Program-made: the position numbers and the translations under genes
Shown: piece by piece, positions 53,246-61,108 of the stretch
Layout: every line of letters starts with the position of its first letter
Position numbering within the stretch: the stretch's first letter is position 1
Notes under the pieces: generated by a model
What the model was told of the DNA's origin: nothing
Seen by the model: only the letters and a program-made list of their open reading frames with translations
Database searches by the model: none
Assembly (NCBI RefSeq): GCF_965655635.1
Contig: NZ_CBFHHE010000009.1
Coordinates: 1 to 64,000, forward strand
From: Nereida sp965655635
GTDB lineage: Bacteria; Pseudomonadota; Alphaproteobacteria; Rhodobacterales; Rhodobacteraceae
DNA: 64,000 nucleotides
Direction of reading: 5' to 3'

Positions 53246-56087
53246 TGCCGCCTGCCCCATCTTTTGAGCCCCCAATGGGCATAATCCGTTCGATACATGC
53301 ACGCGCCGCTTGCCGTGCCTCAGCCACTTTTGCCAGCGCGTCGTTCTCAGAGCCCGCGCCCAAAATACCATTTAGAACGCCAACCGCGCCCGTCCCGACT
53401 TTTGCTGCGTCAAACGGCCCAAGGCTCAATTCAGCCTGCATCGCTTTCACGGCCCATAGGGTCTTATAAGCTGCGGTGATGGCGCGCGCGTCCGCGTCAT
53501 TCAACCATCCGTTTGCGACTGTTGTCGCCAGTTGCGCCAACGTATCGCGAGGTACGTCATCAAGCCCCGCTTTCAGCGCACTGGCTTGGGCGAAGAGTTC
53601 GATATCTTGCACACCGCCTGCACGGTTCTTGACGTCCCAAGGATCACTCCCAGGTTTCGCCCCTGCCAAACGCGCCCGCATATCACTAGTATCACCCAGC
53701 ACATCTTTTTGCGTGTCCCGCAAAATATCATCGCGCAAAGCATTCCAATCCTGCGCAAGCGCCCCTTCACCAAGCCCCTGTGCGCGCGTCAGGGCAAGAT
53801 GCTCCCACGTCCAAGCTTCTTCTTTCTGGTAGCTCGCATAAGACGCCCAACCACTTGCCACAGGCCCCTGCCGCCCCGAAGGACGCAGCCGCATATCAAC
53901 CTCATAAAGCCGCCCTTCCGGCAATTGCGCCGTCAACGCAGTAATCAGCGCTTGGGTCAGGCGGGCAAAATATGTCCGCGTCTGCAGCGGCCTTGGACCG
54001 TCAGAGATGGCGTCAGGGTCCGCATCATAAATCAAAATCAAATCTAGATCCGAGCCCGCGTTTAACTGCCCCGCGGCCAGAGAGCCCATCGCAATTGGAA
54101 CAGCTCCGCGCCCCATCGGCGCGCCATGCTTTGACGCGAACTCAGCCGTGACCCGCGGCCAAAGCGCGCCAACCAAAGCCTTGGCAAGGGACGCATATTG
54201 CGCACCGGCCGTTTGCGCATCGATCACACCGCGCAGATGATGCACACCGATCCTAAAGTGCCATTCTTTCTTAATCCGTCGCGCCGTATCCAGCACCGCC
54301 TCATAATCCGCACAAGCCGTAAGAGCGTCAGAAACTATGTCACCTAGCTGCGCGTCACTTGGGAACGGCGCAAAGAAATCACCCGCAATGACCGCGTCCA
54401 GTACGTTGGAATTACGACCAAGATAGGCCGCGAGCGCAGGTGACGTCGCGCAAATCTCAAGCAGCAAATCCACCAGCGGGGCATTGGCCTCAAAAAGAGA
54501 AAATACCTGCACACCTGCCGGCAGGCCGCGCAAGAACCCATCGAAATGCGCAAGCGCTTCTTCGGGGCGTGCGGCTTGGACTAATTTAGCCACAATGGAC
54601 GGGCGCAGACGATTGAAAATTTCCGTGGCGCGGGCAGAACGCATAGCGGGGTAGCTGGGCCAACGGGCAATTATTTCCTGGCCAAAATCGTTCGGAATTG
54701 GAGCTGTATCGCCTTCCTGATCAGTCGTGTTGATACTGGCGATAGCACCATCATCGGCAGGTGCTTCTGGCGCAAAGAACGCCTCCGTACGGCTGTGAAC
54801 GCTCTCAAATAAGCCCTGCAATCGTTGCTTGAGGGCTACCATGTCCTCACCCATCATTGCGGCAAGCCGGCTGAAGCCTTCTTCATCGCGGGGCAATACG
54901 TGGGTTTGCGCGTCAGCAATCATTTGCAAGCGATGTTCGATATCGCGAAGGGCGCGGTATTTTACTTTAAAATCGCCCGCCAACTCATTGCTTATCCAAC
55001 CTTTTGAAGAAATAGCATCAAGCCCTGCACAGGTTCCACGCACACGCAAATCAGGGTCGCGCCCGCCTGCAATCAACTGCAGTGTTTGGGTAAAGAACTC
55101 AATCTCACGAATACCGCCACGGCCCAGTTTCACGTTATGCTCGGGCAATGAAATAGCCCCTGCCAGCCCCTTATGTGCCCAAATTTTGAGGCGCATATCA
55201 TGCGCGTCCTTAATTGCTGCAAAATCCAGATGCTTTCGCCAGATGAAAGGTCGAAGACGCTCAAGATAGGTCTCTCCGGCGTTGTGATCGCCCGCGCAAA
55301 CACGCGCCTTGATGTGGGCCGCGCGCTCCCATGTGCGGCCCTCAGCCTCGTAGTAAAGCTCGGCTGCAGACATCGACATGCACACAGGCGTCACCGCAGC
55401 ATCAGGGCGCAACCTCAGGTCCATTCGAAAGACGTAACCATCGCGGGTATGGGCGCTGATCGTTTTGGTCATTGCACGAATAATCTGCACAAATGCGTGG
55501 CGCACATCGGCCACATCATCACGGGCATAGCGGCTGTCATCAAAGAGGCAAATTAGGTCAATGTCGCTTGAATAATTCAATTCAAACGCGCCCATCTTAC
55601 CCATGGCGAGCACAACCAAGCCACCGTTTGTGGCAAGATCATCTTCGGTCAACCACGGCAAATGCCCCCTTTTGAAACGGGCCGCGAACTCTGCATCAAG
55701 GGCCGTTTGAAGTGCTGCGTCCGCAAGCTGGGTCAACGCGGTTGTAACATTTTCCAGCGGCCAGACACCGGCAAGATCCGCAAGTGCCGTGAGCAAGGCA
55801 ATCCGTCCTTTGGACCGGCGCAAAGACGGGCTTAGCTCGCTCAGTGTCACGTTTGAGGCATAGCCCGCCACTGCCGCCAATTCGGCACGCAAAGCGTCCT
55901 CAGGGTCTGCAAAAGCGCTCTGTAGCCACTCATGATGCTTGCCGATCAGCCCACTTAGGTATGGGCTGCATCCCGCAGCACCGGCGACCACATTCGCCAA
56001 CGGGCCATCGAACAGGACAGCGCGTTCGGCCCCGCGATCGAGGTCAAAGGCGCGCGGCATACGAGTGATGGCATCTGTAAACTTCAT
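53238..56087 (-). CDS. glnE: Glutamine synthetase adenylyltransferase/deadenylyltransferase
   Basis: A 949-residue two-domain enzyme (E. coli GlnE 946) that switches glutamine synthetase on and off. The N-terminal adenylyl-removing domain carries GKMGAFELNYSSDIDLICLFD in pieces (key part NYSSDIDL) and the C-terminal adenylylating domain NAGSDLDLILIYD. The start at 56087 is preferred; the frame opens 32 codons earlier without family similarity. Confidence 0.95.
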   Translation of the reverse strand: MKFTDAITRMPRAFDLDRGAERAVLFDGPLANVVAGAAGCSPYLSGLIGKHHEWLQSAFADPEDALRAELAAVAGYASNVTLSELSPSLRRSKGRIALLTALADLAGVWPLENVTTALTQLADAALQTALDAEFAARFKRGHLPWLTEDDLATNGGLVVLAMGKMGAFELNYSSDIDLICLFDDSRYARDDVADVRHAFVQIIRAMTKTISAHTRDGYVFRMDLRLRPDAAVTPVCMSMSAAELYYEAEGRTWERAAHIKARVCAGDHNAGETYLERLRPFIWRKHLDFAAIKDAHDMRLKIWAHKGLAGAISLPEHNVKLGRGGIREIEFFTQTLQLIAGGRDPDLRVRGTCAGLDAISSKGWISNELAGDFKVKYRALRDIEHRLQMIADAQTHVLPRDEEGFSRLAAMMGEDMVALKQRLQGLFESVHSRTEAFFAPEAPADDGAIASINTTDQEGDTAPIPNDFGQEIIARWPSYPAMRSARATEIFNRLRPSIVAKLVQAARPEEALAHFDGFLRGLPAGVQVFSLFEANAPLVDLLLEICATSPALAAYLGRNSNVLDAVIAGDFFAPFPSDAQLGDIVSDALTACADYEAVLDTARRIKKEWHFRIGVHHLRGVIDAQTAGAQYASLAKALVGALWPRVTAEFASKHGAPMGRGAVPIAMGSLAAGQLNAGSDLDLILIYDADPDAISDGPRPLQTRTYFARLTQALITALTAQLPEGRLYEVDMRLRPSGRQGPVASGWASYASYQKEEAWTWEHLALTRAQGLGEGALAQDWNALRDDILRDTQKDVLGDTSDMRARLAGAKPGSDPWDVKNRAGGVQDIELFAQASALKAGLDDVPRDTLAQLATTVANGWLNDADARAITAAYKTLWAVKAMQAELSLGPFDAAKVGTGAVGVLNGILGAGSENDALAKVAEARQAARACIERIMPIGGSKDGAGGND

Positions 56088-56222
56088 GTAAATCAACGTG
56101 ATACGGGGGCCGTGATTGGTCAAGGACAACAATTGGTCAAAAAGAGCGGGTGCCCTTGATCGAAGGGCTCCAAACAACCACATAACTGCTTATAACAAGT
56201 GAAACCGCACGGATATCTGCCT

Positions 56223-56666
56223 ATGCACAGCGCCCTTCCCGATCCAGTAGATCAAGCAGAGTTCTACGCCGATGTACCGATGAAACGTTTGTTGGCCTGG
56301 GGGATTGATACGCTCATCATCGCGGCCATATCGATCGCGCTTTGCCTGCTTACGCTTGGGGTTGGCTTTTTCATCTTCTTTGCAGTCTTCTTTTCTGTCA
56401 GCTTTATCTACCGCGTTGTCACATTGGCGCGCCGGTCCGCCACGGTGGGCATGGGTGTTGTGGCAATTGAATTTCGCACCGCCAAGGGCACCAAGTTTGA
56501 TGTAGGGACCGCGTTTTTGCACACATTGGGATATGTCATCTCATTCGGGGTGCCGGTGTTGCAGTTGATCTCTATCATCTTGATGTTGATCAGCGAAAAG
56601 CGCCAAGGGGCGACTGACCATCTGCTGGGGACCGTGGCCATTAACCACGCTGCACATTCGCGTTAA
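56223..56666 (+). CDS. RDD-family membrane protein
   Basis: A 147-residue protein with the RDD pattern: KRLLAWGIDTLIIAA (Arg-Asp), a second hydrophobic pair (LLTLGVGFFIFFAVFFSVSF) and a further membrane segment near 100-125. RDD proteins are small membrane proteins, some linked to Na+/H+ exchange, mostly of unknown role. The start ATG 56223 has a weak ribosome-binding site. Confidence 0.82.
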   Translation: MHSALPDPVDQAEFYADVPMKRLLAWGIDTLIIAAISIALCLLTLGVGFFIFFAVFFSVSFIYRVVTLARRSATVGMGVVAIEFRTAKGTKFDVGTAFLHTLGYVISFGVPVLQLISIILMLISEKRQGATDHLLGTVAINHAAHSR

Positions 56667-56740
56667 CGCACCACGCAGACAGGGGTTGGCGAGACTGTTT
56701 TCGCTTGCTAGGGTTTGTGTATTCAAGAATTGGATTATTA

Positions 56741-57556
56741 ATGCGCCACACACTGCCAATTGCACCACAGTTTTATGTGACCGCACCGCAGCCCTGCCCT
56801 TATCTTGAGGGTCGGATGGAGCGTAAACTGTTTACCGCATTGCAAGGTGAAAGCGCTGAAAAGCTGAATGACGGGCTGTCCAAGCAAGGTTTTCGCCGCT
56901 CACAAAATGTACTTTACCGGCCATCATGCGCCGATTGTACTGCGTGTTTGTCCGCGCGCATTAAAGTGGCTGATTTTAAGCCGAGCAAAAGCCAGAAACG
57001 CGTGATGAGCCGCAACAAAGACATGCGCCGCCGCGTAACAAGCCCTTGGGCTACTGAAGAGCAATTTGCCCTGTTCCGCGCGTATCTGGATACGCGGCAC
57101 GCAAATGGCGGTATGGCTGATATGGATATATTCGAGTTCGCCGCCATGGTCGAAGAAACGCCTGTGCGCAGCCGCGTGATCGAATACACCCGCGACGAGG
57201 TTTTGACCGCCGTTTGCCTGACCGATCTGCTCGATGACGGGCTGAGCATGGTTTATTCGTTCTTTGCGCCTGATGCGGCGCCAAGCTCGCCCGGAATGCA
57301 TATTATCCTTGATCATATCGAGATCGCGCGGGAAACAGGCCTACCATACGTCTATCTTGGGTATTGGGTGCCTGGATCACCCAAAATGGATTACAAGGCG
57401 AAGTTCTCGGGCCTTGAGGTCTACCGTGGTGGCGCGTGGGAACCCATGAACAACGTGGCCGATTTTGAGCAAGAGACGCACCCGCTGTCCATTGATCCGA
57501 TCGCCGAACAAGTCGCGAATATCTCGCTGCCTGATACGCTGTCTTCAAAAGTGTAG
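56741..57556 (+). CDS. bpt: Aspartate/glutamate leucyltransferase (Bpt, bacterial N-end rule)
   Basis: A 271-residue aminoacyl-tRNA-protein transferase that adds leucine to N-terminal Asp/Glu, marking proteins for ClpAP. The conserved cysteine block CPYLEGRMERKLFT and RPSCADCTACLSARI, then the C-terminal GNAT-like YVYLGYWVPGSPKMDYK, are diagnostic. ATG 56741 is preferred over an earlier in-frame start. Confidence 0.92.
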   Translation: MRHTLPIAPQFYVTAPQPCPYLEGRMERKLFTALQGESAEKLNDGLSKQGFRRSQNVLYRPSCADCTACLSARIKVADFKPSKSQKRVMSRNKDMRRRVTSPWATEEQFALFRAYLDTRHANGGMADMDIFEFAAMVEETPVRSRVIEYTRDEVLTAVCLTDLLDDGLSMVYSFFAPDAAPSSPGMHIILDHIEIARETGLPYVYLGYWVPGSPKMDYKAKFSGLEVYRGGAWEPMNNVADFEQETHPLSIDPIAEQVANISLPDTLSSKV

Positions 57557-57573
57557 TCTGCGGTATGAAGGCG

Positions 57574-57597
57574 GCTGATTAAGGCGCCCTAATCAGC
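57574..57597 (+). repeat. Perfect 8-bp hairpin after bpt
   Basis: GCTGATTA (57574-57581) pairs with TAATCAGC (57590-57597) around an 8-nt loop, 17 nt after the bpt stop. There is no T tract, so it may protect the 3' end rather than terminate. Confidence 0.5.
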
Positions 57598-57623
57598 TCC
57601 CATCCTCTCAACAAAATGAAAAC

Positions 57624-57660
57624 GGCCCCACAGTTTCCTGCAGGGCCATTGTCTTTTTCA
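57624..57660. terminator. Bidirectional intrinsic terminator
   Basis: GGCCCCACAG (57624-57633) pairs with CTGCAGGGCC (57638-57647), including two G-T pairs, around TTTC. A T-rich run (GTCTTTTTC) follows on the right and TTTTCATTTTG on the left strand. It lies just beyond the 3' end of the leftward gene stub at 57673-57720. Confidence 0.75.
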
Positions 57661-57667
57661 GGTCTGA

Positions 57668-57964
57668 TTTAATCAGTTACCAATCAGGTTCGGCACGATT
57701 GTCACCACGCTTGGGAACGCGGTTGCGGGCGGGCGCGAAATCCTGACCGAGCGCGAGCAGACTATTTTGCTGCAACTTGCCGGCGGTAAATCCAACAAAG
57801 ACGTAGCAGCTGTGCTGGATATTTCTGTGCGTACTGTTGAGACGCACCGCAAGAACATCAAACGCAAACTGGGTATTTCATCGACCGCGGGGCTGACCCG
57901 CTACGCGCTTGAGCACGGAGTTTTGCAGGGCACAGGGGCTAATTTGCAGGCCAGCCTCCAATAA
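57668..57964 (+). pseudogene. LuxR-type response regulator, DNA-binding domain remnant
   Basis: Only a LuxR/NarL-type HTH remains: GGREILTEREQTILLQLAGG, KSNKDVAAVLDISVRTVETHRKNI in two parts and KLGISSTAGLTRYAL. No receiver domain, no credible start codon (an in-frame TGA is at 57665-57667; the first candidate start, TTG 57767, would cut into the HTH). The first ~17 codons do not look like the family and read leftward as a gene end. So the 5' part has been replaced. Not expected to be functional. Confidence 0.75.
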
Positions 57965-58064
57965 AATGCCGAAAAACACTCCTATACTTTTCGATAGTTT
58001 CAAAAATCATCACTAAAATCGCTATTTAATTATCCAAAACAGCCAAAAAACTGCTGTCCGGCTG

Positions 58065-58092
58065 TTGACGCCCCCGAACGCCCGCCATAACG
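58065..58092 (+). promoter_or_regulatory. Candidate promoter for ilvBN leader
   Basis: TTGACG (58065-58070) and ATAACG (58087-58092) are 16 nt apart. Transcription would begin near 58100, about 25 nt before the leader peptide ATG at 58123. Confidence 0.55.
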
Positions 58093-58122
58093 TCCCTCGC
58101 AGTTGTTAAGAAAGGGCGGACT

Positions 58123-58170
58123 ATGAAAGACGTCGTCGTGATTTGTCGAAAGATGCGCATGGGATCGTAA
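58123..58170 (+). CDS. ilvBN leader peptide (15 residues, Val-Val-Val-Ile)
   Basis: A 15-residue ORF MKDVVVICRKMRMGS with a run of Val codons (GTC GTC GTG) then ATT (Ile). It lies 143 nt before ilvB and just upstream of an intrinsic terminator, the arrangement of ribosome-mediated attenuators. GGGCGG lies upstream of the ATG. Low valine or isoleucine charging would stall the ribosome in the run. Confidence 0.82.
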   Translation: MKDVVVICRKMRMGS

Positions 58171-58221
58171 GATCATCCAGTTTTGAAACCATGCGCCCCC
58201 GACACAATCGGGGGTTTTTTT
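58155..58221 (+). promoter_or_regulatory. Attenuator of ilvBN: alternative hairpin and intrinsic terminator
   Basis: The terminator is a perfect 7-bp stem, CCCCCGA (58196-58202) with TCGGGGG (58208-58214), followed by seven T (58215-58221). Upstream, GCGCATGG (58155-58162), which overlaps the leader peptide end, is complementary to CCATGCGC (58189-58196), whose last base is part of the terminator stem. GGATC...GATC...CC around 58162-58178 can form another hairpin. These overlap, so a ribosome held at the Val-Val-Val-Ile run could change which ones form. Confidence 0.75.
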
Positions 58222-58313
58222 ATGTCACCTTTTCTTTTCTGAACCTGAAACGAGCTAGCTATTGATTTGACGCGGAACCAGCCGCGCAAACTTTGAAAAC
58301 CGGAGAGACCAAG

Positions 58314-60128
58314 ATGCCCGCACCCATGACAGGCGCCCAAATTGTTATCCAAGCCCTTAAAGAACAAGGCGTCGACACGATTTTCGGCTACCCCGGTGGC
58401 GCGGTGCTGCCGATCTATGACGAGATTTTTCAACAAAGCGACATCAACCACATTTTGGTCCGCCACGAGCAAGGCGCGACCCATGCCGCCGAAGGCTATG
58501 CCCGCGCGACAGGCAAACCCGGTGTCGTTTTGGTGACGTCTGGTCCAGGCGCCACAAACGCGGTGACAGGCCTTACGGATGCGCTTTTGGACAGCATCCC
58601 AATGATCGTTTTGTCCGGTCAGGTGCCGACATTCATGATCGGCTCTGACGCATTTCAGGAAGCCGACACCGTTGGCATCACGCGCCCCTGCACGAAACAC
58701 AACTGGCTTGTGAAAGACACCGATGAGCTTGCTGGTACAATCCACGAGGCGTTTCACGTTGCCACATCTGGCCGTCCAGGCCCTGTGCTTGTGGACATTC
58801 CCAAAGACGTCCAATTCGCCAAGGGCGAGTATCAGGCTGCCGCCCCCACCAAGTCGCACTACCAGCCCCAAGTAAAAGGCGACATGGCCACCATTGAAGA
58901 ATTGGCTGACGCTATGGCCAAGGCCAAGCGCCCGATCATCTATTCCGGTGGCGGCGTCATCAACTCTGGCCCCGCGGCATCACAGCTTTTGCGCGAATTG
59001 GTGGCGGCAACAAACTTCCCCATCACCTCAACCCTCATGGGCTTGGGCTGCTACCCTGCGTCTGGTGACAACTGGCTGGGCATGTTGGGCATGCACGGGC
59101 TTTATGAAGCAAACATGGCGATGCATGATTGCGATCTGATGATCAACATCGGCGCACGTTTTGATGACCGGATCACGGGCCGCCTCGATGCGTTCTCGCC
59201 TGACTCAAAAAAGGCGCACATCGATATCGACGCCTCATCTATCAACAAAGTCATCCATGTGGATATGCCGATCCTTGGTGATGTGGCCCATGTGCTTGAG
59301 GACCTGCTGAACGTTTGGAAATCAAAGGGTCGCCAGACAAACAAAGAAGCGCTCACCACGTGGTGGAGCCAGATTGAAGACTGGCGCGCCGTGCGCTGTC
59401 TGTCGTTCAAGCCAGAAGGCAAAGTNNNNNNNNNNNNNNNNNNNNNNNNNNNNNNNNNNNNNNNNNNNNNNNNNNNNNNNNNNNNNNNNNNNNNNNNNNN
59501 NNNNNNNNNNNNNNNNNNNNNNNNNCTGACCCAAAAATACGACCGCTACATCACAACCGAAGTCGGCCAGCACCAGATGTGGGCGGCGCAGTACCTCGGA
59601 TTTGAAGACCCCAACCGTTGGATGACGTCCGGTGGTTTGGGCACAATGGGCTACGGCACCCCTGCTTCAATCGGTGTGCAAGCCGCGCACCGTGACGCGC
59701 TGGTCATTAACGTGGCGGGTGAAGCTTCGTGGATGATGAACATGCAAGAGATGGGCACAGCGGTGCAATTCAACTTGCCTGTAAAGCAATTCATTCTGAA
59801 CAACGAACGGCTCGGCATGGTGCGCCAGTGGCAAGAATTGCTGCACGGCGAGCGTTATTCACAAAGCTGGTCAGAAGCCCTGCCCGACTTTGTAAAGCTC
59901 GCCGAAGCTTTTGGTGCCAAGGGCATTTTGTGTGAAGATGCTGCGGACCTGGACGATGCCATTATGGAAATGATCACCTACGACGGTCCGGTTATTTTCG
60001 ATTGCCTCGTTGAAAAACACGAAAACTGTTTCCCCATGATCCCATCGGGCAAGGCACACAACGAGATGCTCTTGGGCGACGCCAGCACCAAAGGTGCGAT
60101 CGATGCAAAAGGCAGCGTGCTGGTCTAA
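58314..60128 (+). CDS. ilvB: Acetolactate synthase large subunit (contains assembly gap)
   Basis: The catalytic subunit of acetohydroxyacid synthase, first step of valine, leucine and isoleucine synthesis. YPGGAVLPIYDEI and HEQGATHAAEGYARATGKPG (ThDP glutamate), and GEASWMMNMQEMGTA with FILNNERLGM (ThDP-Mg motif) are present. ATG 58314 is chosen with GGAGAG 7 nt upstream. A 100-N gap at 59426-59525 interrupts the middle; the frames on both sides agree. Family alignment suggests only about 37 nt are missing. Confidence 0.95.
   Translation: MPAPMTGAQIVIQALKEQGVDTIFGYPGGAVLPIYDEIFQQSDINHILVRHEQGATHAAEGYARATGKPGVVLVTSGPGATNAVTGLTDALLDSIPMIVLSGQVPTFMIGSDAFQEADTVGITRPCTKHNWLVKDTDELAGTIHEAFHVATSGRPGPVLVDIPKDVQFAKGEYQAAAPTKSHYQPQVKGDMATIEELADAMAKAKRPIIYSGGGVINSGPAASQLLRELVAATNFPITSTLMGLGCYPASGDNWLGMLGMHGLYEANMAMHDCDLMINIGARFDDRITGRLDAFSPDSKKAHIDIDASSINKVIHVDMPILGDVAHVLEDLLNVWKSKGRQTNKEALTTWWSQIEDWRAVRCLSFKPEGKXXXXXXXXXXXXXXXXXXXXXXXXXXXXXXXXXXLTQKYDRYITTEVGQHQMWAAQYLGFEDPNRWMTSGGLGTMGYGTPASIGVQAAHRDALVINVAGEASWMMNMQEMGTAVQFNLPVKQFILNNERLGMVRQWQELLHGERYSQSWSEALPDFVKLAEAFGAKGILCEDAADLDDAIMEMITYDGPVIFDCLVEKHENCFPMIPSGKAHNEMLLGDASTKGAIDAKGSVLV
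59426..59525. other. Assembly gap (100 N) inside ilvB
   Basis: Exactly 100 N, the usual placeholder for a gap of unknown length. The reading frame either side is the same with 100 N (and with any length equal to 1 modulo 3). On the left the sequence reaches FKPEGKV and on the right resumes LTQKYDRYITTEV. Confidence 0.97.
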
Positions 60129-60154
60129 CACCCGCACGACCCTTCGCTCTTATC

Positions 60155-60188
60155 GGCCTGACGCCCCTCAAGACGGGCGCGTCAGGCC
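60155..60188 (+). repeat. Stable hairpin between ilvB and ilvN
   Basis: GGCCTGACG (60155-60163) pairs perfectly with CGTCAGGCC (60180-60188); an inner CCC/GGG can extend it. No T tract follows. It lies in the 91-nt ilvB-ilvN gap and may set the ratio of the two subunits by mRNA processing or decay, which is inference. Confidence 0.55.
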
Positions 60189-60219
60189 CACACAAAACAT
60201 ACATGAATTGAGACACCCA

Positions 60220-60783
60220 ATGGCTGCACTGAAACTCAAGAAAGGCGCATCAAGCCACAGCGCCTACAACCTTCGCCCAACCTTTTCTGACGTAGAAGAA
60301 CGCCACGCCCTTGCGGTATTGGTCGCCAACGAAGCGGGCGTTCTGGCGCGCGTCATCGGACTTTTCTCAGGGCGCGGCTACAACATCGAAAGCCTGACAG
60401 TCGCGGAAGTAGATCACGAGAAGCAGCTGTCGCGCATCACGATCGTAACAACCGGCACCCCGCAGATGATTGAGCAAATCAAAGCACAAGTGGGCCGGAT
60501 TGTGGCGGTGTACGACGTGCATGATCTTACTGTTGAAGGCCCCGCCGTTGAACGTGAGTTGGCCCTTTTCAAAGTTACAGGGACCGGCGACAAGCGCATA
60601 GAAGCACTGCGTCTGGCCGAGATTTTTCGCGCCAACGTTGTGGACAGCACCCTTGATAGTTTCGTTTTTGAAATCACTGGCGACGTCGGGAAAATCGACG
60701 CATTTGCCGATCTGATGCGCCCCATCGGCCTAGTCGAAATGGCCCGCACAGGCGTAGCAGCCCTTTCACGCGGACCAGAATAG
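60220..60783 (+). CDS. ilvN: Acetolactate synthase small (regulatory) subunit
   Basis: A 187-residue ACT-domain protein that activates IlvB and gives valine feedback. HALAVLVANEAGVLARVIGLF and RGYNIESLTVAE form the ACT effector site. The C-terminal domain (about 110-187) has the usual IlvH-type helical block. The start is ATG 60220; the ribosome-binding site is weak. Confidence 0.95.
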   Translation: MAALKLKKGASSHSAYNLRPTFSDVEERHALAVLVANEAGVLARVIGLFSGRGYNIESLTVAEVDHEKQLSRITIVTTGTPQMIEQIKAQVGRIVAVYDVHDLTVEGPAVERELALFKVTGTGDKRIEALRLAEIFRANVVDSTLDSFVFEITGDVGKIDAFADLMRPIGLVEMARTGVAALSRGPE

Positions 60784-60816
60784 ATGCCAATTTACAATAA
60801 GTTACCGATAAAAGCT

Positions 60817-60852
60817 AAAGCTCCTCGCACTGAACAAGCGCGAGGAGCTTTT
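60817..60852 (+). terminator. Intrinsic terminator of ilvBN
   Basis: AAAGCTCCTCGC (60817-60828) pairs perfectly with GCGAGGAGCTTT (60840-60851), then T. It lies 34 nt after the ilvN stop. Confidence 0.88.
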
Positions 60853-60866
60853 CATTTCGCGCACAG

Positions 60867-60911
60867 CTTCTTTTGTTGGGAAATATCTCGGGGTGTGGGG
60901 CAGCGCCCCAC
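60867..60911 (+). repeat. Copy of CTTCTTTTGT/AAATATC element with following hairpin
   Basis: CTTCTTTTGTTGGGAAATAT begins at 60867, followed by CTCGGGG and a hairpin GTGGGGC/GCCCCAC (60895-60911, loop AGC). It lies between the ilvBN and nrdJ terminators, in a 325-nt space with no gene that I can support. Confidence 0.6.
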
Positions 60912-60970
60912 CGGATGCACGCCTGCAAAAACAGCGATTCCTTCTCTTTGCGCACACCACCACACCGAAC

Positions 60971-60998
60971 AAAAATGGGGGCGCCCAAAGGCGCCCCA
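60971..60998 (-). terminator. Intrinsic terminator of nrdJ
   Basis: Read leftward, GGGGCGCC (60997-60990) pairs with GGCGCCCC (60985-60978), followed by a T run (the A run at 60971-60975 on this strand). It lies about 110 nt after the nrdJ stop. Confidence 0.8.
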
Positions 60999-61108
60999 GT
61001 TTGTTCAATCAGGCTCGTATAATTTACCGCTCTTACGTTGTTTTATGCCTGCGGCCTGATCGTCATGGGCGGCCCTCGCCTGCTCGCGCAGGGGGCCGCC
61101 GCATCTCT

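Noticed and set aside
53532..54047. Open frame antisense to glnE
   Set aside because: No family resemblance and fully inside a well-recognised gene; coding shadow.
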